A stretch of DNA of 64,000 nt from Tragulus kanchil (taxonomy: Eukaryota > Chordata > Mammalia > Artiodactyla > Tragulidae), in assembly GCA_022376925.1 (NCBI GenBank), contig JAIOJX010000002.1, positions 41,377,501 through 41,441,500 on the forward strand, given 5' to 3'. Under the pieces are notes generated by a model. That model did no database searches, was not told where the DNA came from, and saw nothing but the letters and a program-made list of their open reading frames with translations. Below, piece after piece: positions 37,086-47,735 of this stretch. Position 1 is the stretch's first letter. Every line of letters begins with the position of its first letter. The position numbers and the translations under genes were made by a program.

Positions 37086-39360
37086 AGTAAATTCTCATGC
37101 ATTTTCATAAGAATATCAGGGACCTAGAGATAGGGCCTCAGAGATGACCCCTTCAGCAGAGAAACGTGCTCAACCAACCACGGCATTTCACCCGAGGTGC
37201 ACAAGTGAGGCTCATTCACTCAGGATAAAAATTAGGCTGCGCCCTGCACAGGCCCTCTATTCACGCCGCAGGACTGAACAAATGGTTTCTGTCTGTTTGA
37301 AGCGCTCCACAAGAAAGTAGGAGATTTAGAACCAGGATTAGCAAATGTAAATTCAATGGTTAGGCAATGGGCAGTTAACGCGCGTTTTCATAATGGGGCC
37401 TCTAAGTGGACTCCAGCCTCCGCGCCCAAACACACGACCTGGGCTGCGCTGCCCCTTCCCCTCTGCTCCTTCCCTCTGTCCCGTGAACCCTCCAACCCTG
37501 GCCTCACGCCCACAGGCTGCCACCTCGGGCCTGTCTTGCCGCCCCGACAGACCCTGCCCCCCACACCTTCCCCCACCTGCCTCCTGGTGAACTGAGCAGC
37601 AGAGACGAAACCAGGGGACCAGCTCCTCCCCCAGGTGGGGTCCTGCCATGAGCCTCGTTCCTGATCCCCAGACACTGGGCATCTTCCCTGGGCCACCCTG
37701 CGCTCGAGGGGTGAGGGGTGCACCTGGCTCTGCATGGTAGTTAGTGAGGCAGTGAGAGTCACCTCAGCTCTCTGCTAGGCCGCCAGGGCCAGGCAGCAGA
37801 GGCACGTGTGTCCATCGGTGGAGACCCTTCTGGGAACGAACCCAGAACATGAGCCTCTAGGCACCAGAGTTAGGGACAGGACTGTGTCCACAACACCACA
37901 CACACACAACCTCCCCTCCTACCCTACGCCACCCAGCTCAATACTCTCCTGCCAGCCCTAAATCCCCGAGCCAGGCCGAGGTCCCTGCGGGCCGGCTCTG
38001 AACCCAGCTCCCATGGCAGCCCCACTCCACACACTGCAAGTGCTCCCTGCAGGCTGCAAGGGGGAGACACGCGACCACACCCAGGAGCCCGGCTCCAGAG
38101 CCCTCTGGGCAAAACTGAAGGATCACGTCCCATTTCTCCGAATGATGAGAAAGCCAAAACTGAGCGTGCCCTCTGACTGGTACACTTCCTGACACACTCT
38201 TTGAAAGTGGAGAACCAAAAGTAAATTCTCATGCATTTTCATAAGAATATCAGGGACCTAGAGATAGGGCCTCAGAGATGACCCCTTCAGCAGAGAAACG
38301 TGCTCAACCAACCACGGCATTTCACCCGAGGTGCACAAGTGAGGCTCATTCACTCAGGATAAAAATTAGGCTGCGCCCTGCACAGGCCCTCTATTCACGC
38401 CGCAGGACTGAACAAATGGTTTCTGTCTGTTTGAAGCGCTCCACAAGAAAGTAGGAGATTTAGAACCAGGATTAGCAAATGTAAATTCAATGGTTAGGCA
38501 ATGGGCAGTTAACGCGCGTTTTCATAATGGGGCCTCTAAGTGGACTCCAGCCTCCGCGCCCCAAACACACGACCTGGGCTGCGCTGCCCCTTCCCCTCTG
38601 CTCCTTCCCTCTGTCCCGTGAACCCTCCAACCCTGGCCTCACGCCCACAGGCTGCCACCTCGGGCCTGTCTTGCCGCCCCGACAGACCCTGCCCCCCACA
38701 CCTTCCCCCACCTGCCTCCTGGTGAACTGAGCAGCAGAGACGAAACCAGGGGACCAGCTCCTCCCCCAGGTGGGGTCCTGCCATGAGCCTCGTTCCTGAT
38801 CCCCAGACACTGGGCATCTTCCCTGGGCCACCCTGCGCTCGAGGGGTGAGGGGTGCACCTGGCTCTGCATGGTAGTTAGTGAGGCAGTGAGAGTCACCTC
38901 AGCTCTCTGCTAGGCCGCCAGGGCCAGGCAGCAGAGGCACGTGTGTCCATCGGTGGAGACCCTTCTGGGAACGAACCCAGAACATGAGCCTCTAGGCACC
39001 AGAGTTAGGGACAGGACTGTGTCCACAACACCACACACACACAACCTCCCCTCCTACCCTACGCCACCCAGCTCAATACTCTCCTGCCAGCCCTAAATCC
39101 CCGAGCCAGGCCGAGGTCCCTGCGGGCCGGCTCTGAACCCAGCTCCCATGGCAGCCCCACTCCACACACTGCAAGTGCTCCCTGCAGGCTGCAAGGGGGA
39201 GACACGCGACCACACCCAGGAGCCCGGCTCCAGAGCCCTCTGGGCAAAACTGAAGGATCACGTCCCATTTCTCCGAATGATGAGAAAGCCAACGCGTCTG
39301 GATTGGAGAACCTGAGCGTGCCCTCTGACTGGTACACTTCCTGACACACTCTTTGAAAGT
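37086..39360. repeat. Tandem duplication 7, unit about 1.134 kb
   Basis: Copy 1 is 37086-38219 and copy 2 is 38220-39360. The tail of copy 1 is damaged relative to copy 2: 'aaagccaaaactgagcgtg' versus a longer stretch with 'ccaacgcgtctggattggag'. It overlaps duplication 6 on the left and duplication 8 on the right, so parts of this sequence occur three times. Confidence 0.92.
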
Positions 39361-41140
39361 AAACCACAGAAAAGGAAACACAGGTGTGAACTGGGGTCTG
39401 CTATTGCAAGCTGGCTGTGCAGTTTATAAAGCACTTTCACACATGGTATCTAAATGGACCCTCACAACCACTCTGTACACAGAACAAGTGTTTAATTTCA
39501 ATCTCTGAGAGTCCCGCGGAGGCTGGGAGTGCAAGCTCAGATCAAGGCTGGTCCCACTGTTTGTAGCTTTCCTGTTGTGCTTTCTGTGAAACGTGCAGGA
39601 AAAATCCCGCAAGAGCTCGAGGCTGAGTTCCCTGTTTATCTAGCTCACAGCGACTATGGATTTCCCCCACATAAAAACGGACGACTTGAATGAGAACTGC
39701 AGGATGGAGTCATTCATCTAATTCATTAAACAACGGCGAGAGCTGGTTACGGAAGTGCTTCAGTGTGAGGAGGGGGCGGCCTTGGAGCGTCCTCGGCCCC
39801 AGCCCCATCCCTCAGCACTTCTGCTGTGATGTCAGGACGGCACATCTACTGGGTCCTTTGTGTGGGACCACGTCCCTGGCTCTCTTGGTTGGTATCTGGA
39901 CATTAGGAAGAACAGCCTCCTTTCCTGGCCTCTGTGGCCTGACCGCTTCAGAGCACAGAGAGGACCTCCCCACAGCCTAGCCAGAGACTCCGCCAGCCTC
40001 TCAAACTTCCACGCTGACCCAAACCATGGGGGGCCCATGAGACTCCAGCCAGGGGGCCTACCCCGCAGGCACGTTCATGGGACCCACGAACCCAGAACAT
40101 GAGCCTCTAGGCACCAGAGTTAGGGACAGGACTGTGTCCACAACACCACACACACCCCCCCCTCCTACCCTACGCCACCCAGCTCAATACTCTCCTGCCA
40201 GCCCTAAATCCCCGAGCCAGGCCGAGGTCCCTGCGGGCCGGCTCTGAACCCAGCTCCCATGGCAGCCCCACTCCACACACTGCAAGTGCTCCCTGCAGGC
40301 TGCAAGGGGGAGACACGCGACCACACCCAGGAGCCCGGCTCCAGAGCCCTCTGGGCAAAACTGAAGGATCACGTCCCATTTCTCCGAATGATGAGAAAGC
40401 CAACGCGTCTGGATTGGAGAACCTGAGCGTGCCCTCTGACTGGTACACTTCCTGACACACTCTTTGAAAGTAAACCACAGAAAAGGAAACACAGGTGTGA
40501 ACTGGGGTCTGCTATTGCAAGCTGGCTGTGCAGTTTATAAAGCACTTTCACACATGGTATCTAAATGGACCCTCACAACCACTCTGTACACAGAACAAGT
40601 GTTTAATTTCAATCTCTGAGAGTCCCGCGGAGGCTGGGAGTGCAAGCTCAGATCAAGGCTGGTCCCACTGTTTGTAGCTTTCCTGTTGTGCTTTCTGTGA
40701 AACGTGCAGGAAAAATCCCGCAAGAGCTCGAGGCTGAGTTCCCTGTTTATCTAGCTCACAGCGACTATGGATTTCCCCCACATAAAAACGGACGACTTGA
40801 ATGAGAACTGCAGGATGGAGTCATTCATCTAATTCATTAAACAACGGCGAGAGCTGGTTACGGAAGTGCTTCAGTGTGAGGAGGGGGCGGCCTTGGAGCG
40901 TCCTCGGCCCCAGCCCCATCCCTCAGCACTTCTGCTGTGATGTCAGGACGGCACATCTACTGGGTCCTTTGTGTGGGACCACGTCCCTGGCTCTCTTGGT
41001 TGGTATCTGGACATTAGGAAGAACAGCCTCCTTTCCTGGCCTCTGTGGCCTGACCGCTTCAGAGCACAGAGAGGACCTCCCCACAGCCTAGCCAGAGACT
41101 CCGCCAGCCTCTCAAACTTCCACGCTGACCCAAACCATGG
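38971..41140. repeat. Tandem duplication 8, unit about 1.11 kb
   Basis: Copy 1 aligns over 38971-40029 and is followed by about 56 non-aligning bases (40030-40085). Copy 2 is 40086-41140. Near the start of copy 2 the CA/C tract is 4 bases shorter ('cacacccccccctcctac') than in copy 1, which shifts the offset from 1115 to 1111. The rest looks identical. Confidence 0.92.
39420..39495 (-). mobile_element. Possible MIR fragment, antisense (repeated at 40531-40606)
   Basis: 'tttataaagcactttcacac' followed by 'ggaccctcacaaccactctg' resembles the 5' end of antisense MIR. It is short, so the assignment is tentative. The same fragment recurs at 40531-40606 because of duplication 8. Confidence 0.45.
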
Positions 41141-41642
41141 CCTGCTTCTCGCTGGTGCCGGGGCAACCAGGGCGAGCTGGGCCATCAGCACTCCCAGGCC
41201 GGCAGGATGGAAGGCTGGGTGTGTGAACCTATCTTCCCCTGCAGGAAGCAGCTAGGAGCTGGGGGTCCCTTCCTCCTGCAGCCCTGAAGACAGGGGAGGG
41301 TTATGCCCTGAGGAGGTCTCGGAATTTCCTGCCAGTTTTGACAGGCGCATGAACCTGCCAGTGCCAGGCACTGCTGGGCACTTGACCCTATCTCCTTCAC
41401 ACCAGTCCTCAGCACAGATTGGCCACCCACAGCCTCAGGTACTGCAGGGCCTTTTCTGAAGGTCAGCAAATTTCCTTCAGATCGTCACCCCCCCGCCCCT
41501 CATGGGCATCCCAGGTCACACGTGCTTGCACTGGAGCCAGACTGCAGCCAGTCAGTGGGAGCCAGGAGAGGCCCGGTGGGCGTGGCCACGGGTGGGACCA
41601 GCGTCTCCAGGCCTCAGATGCTGGGTTTGGTCTCATGGACCC
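41141..41642. other. GC-rich intergenic sequence, no gene recognised
   Basis: Part of a plus-strand open frame (41419-42129) with no recognised family. No repeat was identified. Confidence 0.5.
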
Positions 41643-43847
41643 TGATATGAAGAAGCAGGAGCCACGGCCCGGGAAGCAGGCAGCTTGGCAGGCCCTTGCT
41701 GGTTTCTCAGAATTGCTGTGTCTTCTTCCAGAAGAACCTCAGGAGAGCCACCATTTAAAACTGACTTCATCCGGGAGAGTCAGATTACCTTGGCAGTTCT
41801 CTGCAAGGGGAAAAATAGACAACGAATTGCTTCCCAATTCCCGACTCCCTCCTGTGGACAAGCAACGTTATGACACAGACTTCTGGGAGCCGGAGACACA
41901 AATGCGGGGGAGACCTGCCGACCCACGTGTGCGGGTTTGGAGAAGCTGTGCTGAGAGAGGCGCCAGGTGCCTGGAAGGGCTGAAGGGCAGAGAGAGGGGA
42001 GGCAGGACAGCATTCAGCCCGGCCCGGGTCGCAGACAGCCCACACCGAACCAGGCCTCTCCTGTTTGACTCTCCAGCCTGGGGAACCTGGGCCGCTGGAA
42101 CCGCCTGTGCAGTTCCTACTCCTAACTAGGTGCCCGAGTTACTTATTCCTAACTGCCTATTTCCAACCTATCTTCCATCCATAATTTACCACCAGTAAAT
42201 TTATACCGTATTTTCTCCATAAAATTAGATTGTAAGCATCCAGAGAGAGCAGAGACCACACATCCACAGCCACTGCAACTAGCGGACTGAAATACTTACC
42301 AGGTGATGGGAACTAAGTAAACTTAACTGAATAAAGTCCTTGGAGGCTTTCTCCAAAAACCTTCTCTATCCTAAGATCACGAACACAGCAGAGTTCACAA
42401 ACCAAGCGTTACAGCTCACAGGACCCTCCCCTGACAAGACAACAGGATCCACACTCCGGTTTCACCTCGTTGGTCTCAGCATAATAGAATCATATCGTAT
42501 GCGAGCTTCTCTCTTTCCTCATCCCCAAGTCTGTAGCTTCAGCCACAGTCTCATGTGCCGAGCAACGTATGGACGCAGGTACCACAGGGTGTCTCCCTCC
42601 AGGCACACCTCCCACACTGTCCCTGGTGGCCATGTGTGGCAGCTGGTTTATACTCAGGAATGAGTGACCTGGGGCAGGTGTGTCCCGCTGAGATGGCCAG
42701 GTTCTGGCAGGACTGTTTATGCTTCCTCCTCAGCTTTATGATATGAAGAAGCAGGAGCCACGGCCCGGGAAGCAGGCAGCTTGGCAGGCCCTTGCTGGTT
42801 TCTCAGAATTGCTGTGTCTTCTTCCAGAAGAACCTCAGGAGAGCCACCATTTAAAACTGACTTCATCCGGGAGAGTCAGATTACCTTGGCAGTTCTCTGC
42901 AAGGGGAAAAATAGACAACGAATTGCTTCCCAATTCCCGACTCCCTCCTGTGGACAAGCAACGTTATGACACAGACTTCTGGGAGCCGGAGACACAAATG
43001 CGGGGGAGACCTGCCGACCCACGTGTGCGGGTTTGGAGAAGCTGTGCTGAGAGAGGCGCCAGGTGCCTGGAAGGGCTGAAGGGCAGAGAGAGGGGAGGCA
43101 GGACAGCATTCAGCCCGGCCCGGGTCGCAGACAGCCCACACCGAACCAGGCCTCTCCTGTTTGACTCTCCAGCCTGGGGAACCTGGGCCGCTGGAACCGC
43201 CTGTGCAGTTCCTACTCCTAACTAGGTGCCCGAGTTACTTATTCCTAACTGCCTATTTCCAACCTATCTTCCATCCATAATTTACCACCAGTAAATTTAT
43301 ACCGTATTTTCTCCATAAAATTAGATTGTAAGCATCCAGAGAGAGGCAGAGACCACACATCCACAGCCACTGCAACTAGCGGACTGAAATACTTACCAGG
43401 TGATGGGAACTAAGTAAACTTAACTGAATAAAGTCCTTGGAGGCTTTCTCCAAAAACCTTCTCTATCCTAAGATCACGAACACAGCAGAGTTCACAAACC
43501 AAGCGTTACAGCTCACAGGACCCTCCCCTGACAAGACAACAGGATCCACACTCCGGTTTCACCTCGTTGGTCTCAGCATAATAGAATCATATCGTATGCG
43601 AGCTTCTCTCTTTCCTCATCCCCAAGTCTGTAGCTTCAGCCACAGTCTCATGTGCCGAGCAACGTATGGACGCAGGTACCACAGGGTGTCTCCCTCCAGG
43701 CACACCTCCCACACTGTCCCCTGGTGGCCATGTGTGGCAGCTGGTTTATACTCAGGAATGAGTGACTGGGCCGTGGGGCAGGTGTGTCCCAGACCTCGGA
43801 AGATGAAGCCAGGTTCTGGCAGGACTGTTTATGCTTCCTCCTCAGCT
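41643..43847. repeat. Tandem duplication 9, unit about 1.10 kb
   Basis: Copy 1 is 41643-42738 and copy 2 is 42739-43847. The tail of copy 1 lacks bases present in copy 2: 'gagtgacctggggcagg' versus 'gagtgactgggccgtggggc', and 'cccgctgagatggccagg' versus a longer form. Copy 2's right part (43530-43847) is also the start of duplication 10. Confidence 0.93.
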
Positions 43848-45686
43848 CGGCATCCTCACCAGCCCTTGCTGCTACCACTCTTTTAACAATGGGGGGGAAT
43901 CAATGACGACACATTGAGCACCTTTCCGTAAGTTACTGGGTCATCTGGGTATCGTCTTTTATGTTTTGCTGATTAGTACCCATTTTTCTACTGGGCTCTT
44001 TTTTGCCAATTATAGGATTTTTAGTCTAGATTTCTTTTTCTATTCGCAATGCAAATATCTGAGCTGGCCCTTTCATTTTATTTTAAATTGAAGTGGACAT
44101 GATTTACAATATTGTGTTAGTTTCCAGTATACAGCAGAGTGATTCAGTTATACACACACACACATATGTATACTTTTCCATTATAGGCTATTAAGTTACT
44201 GAATAGTATGGCTAAGTCCCTTTGCTATTCACCTGAAATTGCAACCCTGCTAATCAGCTCTATTCCAATACAAAATAAAAAGTTCAAAGTGTGAAAGATA
44301 CTGAATATAGTTTCCTGTACTATACAGTAGCGCCTTTTTATCTGTTTTATATGTATTGTAGTGTGTGTTAATCCCAAACTCCTAATTTATCTCTTCCCTG
44401 CCTTCCCCTTTGGTGACCATACATTTGTTTTCTTCATTTGAGTCTGTTCTGTAAACAAACTCATCTGTACTGCTTTTTAGATTTCACATAGAAGTGATGT
44501 CTTTTATTTCACTTAGTATGATAATCTCTAGGTCCACACATGTGGCTGCAAATGGCAATAAAATTCACTTTTATGATTTTTATATTCTATTTATTTATGA
44601 AATTAATCTCATACTTGGACAAGACAACAGGATCCACACTCCGGTTTCACCTCGTTGGTCTCAGCATAATAGAATCATATCGTATGCGAGCTTCTCTCTT
44701 TCCTCATCCCCAAGTCTGTAGCTTCAGCCACAGTCTCATGTGCCGAGCAACGTATGGACGCAGGTACCACAGGGTGTCTCCCTCCAGGCACACCTCCCAC
44801 ACTGTCCCCTGGTGGCCATGTGTGGCAGCTGGTTTATACTCAGGAATGAGTGACTGGGCCGTGGGGCAGGTGTGTCCCAGACCTCGGAAGATGAAGCCAG
44901 GTTCTGGCAGGACTGTTTATGCTTCCTCCTCAGCTCGGCATCCTCACCAGCCCTTGCTGCTACCACTCTTTTAACAATGGGGGGGAATCAATGACGACAC
45001 ATTGAGCACCTTTCCGTAAGTTACTGGGTCATCTGGGTATCGTCTTTTATGTTTTGCTGATTAGTACCCATTTTTCTACTGGGCTCTTTTTTGCCAATTA
45101 TAGGATTTTTAGTCTAGATTTCTTTTTCTATTCGCAATGCAAATATCTGAGCTGGCCCTTTCATTTTATTTTAAATTGAAGTGGACATGATTTACAATAT
45201 TGTGTTAGTTTCCAGTATACAGCAGAGTGATTCAGTTATACACACACACACATATGTATACTTTTCCATTATAGGCTATTAAGTTACTGAATAGTATGGC
45301 TAAGTCCCTTTGCTATTCACCTGAAATTGCAACCCTGCTAATCAGCTCTATTCCAATACAAAATAAAAAGTTCAAAGTGTGAAAGATACTGAATATAGTT
45401 TCCTGTACTATACAGTAGCGCCTTTTTATCTGTTTTATATGTATTGTAGTGTGTGTTAATCCCAAACTCCTAATTTATCTCTTCCCTGCCTTCCCCTTTG
45501 GTGACCATACATTTGTTTTCTTCATTTGAGTCTGTTCTGTAAACAAACTCATCTGTACTGCTTTTTAGATTTCACATAGAAGTGATGTCTTTTATTTCAC
45601 TTAGTATGATAATCTCTAGGTCCACACATGTGGCTGCAAATGGCAATAAAATTCACTTTTATGATTTTTATATTCTATTTATTTAT
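43530..45686. repeat. Tandem duplication 10, unit 1088 bp
   Basis: Copy 1 aligns over 43530-44598 with about 19 non-aligning bases before the junction (44599-44617). Copy 2 is 44618-45686. The offset is 1088 throughout, with no indel seen. The right half of the unit is antisense L1. The segment starting 'gacaagacaacaggatccac' occurs at about 42435, 43530 and 44618. Confidence 0.94.
44082..44598 (-). mobile_element. L1 3'-UTR, antisense (duplicated part)
   Basis: 'gatttacaatattgtgttag', 'tccagtatacagcagagtga', a (CA)n/(TA) stretch at 44151-44170, then 'tactatacagtagcgccttt' and 'ttcacatagaagtgatgtct' give the antisense order of an artiodactyl L1 3' UTR. The element continues only after the second copy. 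Confidence 0.85.
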
Positions 45687-46345
45687 ATGCTATATCTTCT
45701 TCATCCACTCATCTGTCAACAGACACATTGCTTTCATCACTTGGCTATTTAAATAGTGCTGCTATGAACACTGGGGTGCATGTATCTTTTCAAATCAGTG
45801 CTTTTTGTCTTTTCCAGAATATATACCCAGAAATGAGACTGCTGGATCATATGGTAATTCTATTTTTAGCTTTTTAAGAAAACTTCATGATGTTTCCCAC
45901 AGTGGTTGCACAACTTACACGCCCACAAACAGGGTGGGAGGGTTCCCTTTTCTCCACACCCCCTCCAGCATTTATTTGTAGACTTTTTGATGGTGGCCAG
46001 CCTTTTCATTTTCTTAATGGTATCTTGATTCTATTATACATTTTCACATTTATCAATCTCTTACTATCTTTATTTTCTCCCTTCTACGCTGAGTTTAATT
46101 TAGCTTTATCTGACCTCTTAAGATGCTTAGATGATCAACTTTCAGCCTTTCACATTTAATTACATCTGTGTCTATACCTTTTCTTCTATGCAGTAGTTTT
46201 GCTTCATCTCAGTTTTCAATATGCAGTATTTTTGTCATTACTCAATTCAAAACATTTTCAGTTTCCGTTGTGATTTCTCCACTGACCCATAAGTCACTTA
46301 CACACATATTACCTAGTGTCTAATCTCATCATTTACTGGGCATTT
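45170..46345 (-). mobile_element. L1, antisense (continuation of the same element)
   Basis: Repeats 44082-44598 and then continues with 'agtgctgctatgaacactgg', 'ctgctggatcatatggtaat' and 'gatgtttcccacagtggttg', classic antisense L1 3' sequence. From about 46020 to 46345 the match is weaker L1-like sequence. No intact frame is present. That the L1 continues cleanly only from copy 2 fits the overlap reading of duplication 10. Confidence 0.75.
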
Positions 46346-46730
46346 CGTTGAGTCCCACAGTGCTCGGACAGCACACTCAGTGGCAAAGATATGAGTGCTC
46401 CTGCAGTTGGGAGGACACCTCACCACACTTGCCCTTTAGGTCAGGTCTGCTAACTGTGTGTAGAGCCTCCAAAAACCTAATGGCCTATGCTGTATCTCAC
46501 ACAAAGAGGTGTGTCAGTGTGGACGTACGTTAGTATGGGGCTGTCCTTTTCTTAAAAGCCTCTCATTTTCTATCAATCTTTCCTGTACCTATTTCAAGAC
46601 CATGTTTCACTGGTACGCATGTAGGATGTGGATGATCAGCCTGCTTTACACTCCAGCAAGTTGTCTTCATCTAGTGTTTGTATTGTTAACTTGCTCCATC
46701 CTTTTATTTTCAATCTTTCTGTATCCTTAT
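46346..46730. other. AT-rich sequence, unassigned
   Basis: Lies between two antisense L1 blocks and is probably also repeat-derived, but I could not place it. No gene is seen. Confidence 0.4.
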
Positions 46731-47520
46731 TTTTAGCAGCTTTATTGAGGTAGAATAAAATTAAACAGTATACACTTAAATTGTTCAATTTCACATATAC
46801 GTATATATAAACGAAACCACCTCCACAATCAAGACAACATATCCATTACCCCCACACTCACACTCACGTGTGACTTCTCCCCTCCCAACCTCCTGTAACG
46901 AGGCAACCAAAGACCACTATCATGACAGATTAGTACATTTTCTAGAACCTCATAAAATAAAACCACAGTATGTACTTTTTATCCTTTCACTTAGTATAAT
47001 TATTTTGTAAAGGACTCCATTGTATGGATATATCACAGTTATCCATTCACCTGGTGACAGACATTTCTCTACACATGACACTTTTTAACTATTACAAACA
47101 TTCTGAGCATTCATGTCTGTGTATGGACATGTGCTTGGCACGGTCTTGAGCACATACCTGGGGATGGAAACACGAGGTGTTTTTGAAAACTGCCAAGCTG
47201 TGTTGAGAAGTCATGGTACCATTTTACAGACCCACAATCAACATATGAAAACGCGTTTTTCTATATCCGCCCCAACATTCGGTCGGTATGGTCAATCCTT
47301 TGAATTCAGGCATTCATACGTGTGTAAGGCTATCTCATTGTGGTTTCTATTTGCATTTCCCTAATGATCAATGACGTTGACCATGTTATGTGTTTGCCAC
47401 CTGTGTCTTTTTTGTTATTTAAGTGTCTTCACTTCTTGCCTATTTTTTAAATGGGGTTTTCTCATTAGCAAGTTCTGAGAGTTCTATATATTTTCTGAAC
47501 TAAAGTCTTGCATCAGTGTA
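46731..47520 (-). mobile_element. Older L1 3' region, antisense
   Basis: 'ttagcagctttattgaggta' at the start, then 'acaatcaagacaacatatcc', 'ggactccattgtatggatat', 'gtggtttctatttgcatttc' and 'gttctatatattttctgaac'. This is the antisense order of the 3' end of an older L1M/L1ME element. It is diverged and non-coding. Confidence 0.8.
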
Positions 47521-47735
47521 TTAGTTTCCAATCTGTTGTTGAAGCAAACAACCACACACTTAAGGGCTTAAAATTTATTACCCGACAGTTCTGTAGGTTA
47601 GAAGCCTGAAGCGTCTCAGTGGCTAAGACACTGCGGCTCCCTGCAAGCTTGAAGAGAGAGTGGCTCACTCTCTCCAGCTACTAGAGGCTGCTCGCTCCTC
47701 TTGGAGCCTCAGTTCCATCCTCAGCTTCTCCCGTC
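47521..47735. repeat. Interspersed-repeat-like sequence, family not assigned
   Basis: 'ttagtttccaatctgttgtt', 'aagggcttaaaatttattac' and 'acagttctgtaggttagaag' resemble a common mammalian repeat with the phrase order 'ttagtttcctagggctgctg ... acagttctggaggccagaag'. I do not name the family because I cannot check it. Confidence 0.5.

Larger units (their letters stand above)
34988..37193. repeat. Tandem duplication 6, unit about 1.09-1.12 kb
   Basis: Copy 1 is 34988-36076 and copy 2 is 36077-37193. The offset is 1089 over most of the length. Near the end copy 1 reads 'ctcatgttttctatggttag', whereas copy 2 has a longer version with 'cataagaatatcagggacct'. Homopolymer runs are also shorter in copy 1. 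Copy 2's last 108 bases are reused as the start of duplication 7. Confidence 0.93.

Noticed and set aside
34988..41140. A satellite or VNTR array with a unit of about 1.1 kb
   Set aside because: Units at different loci are unrelated in sequence, and third copies are out of register. This is a series of independent overlaps, not one array.
41419..42129. Plus-strand frame of 236 codons as a gene
   Set aside because: No recognised domain. It runs across the start of duplication 9, and its 3' part is repeated at 42719-43225 only because the DNA is duplicated.
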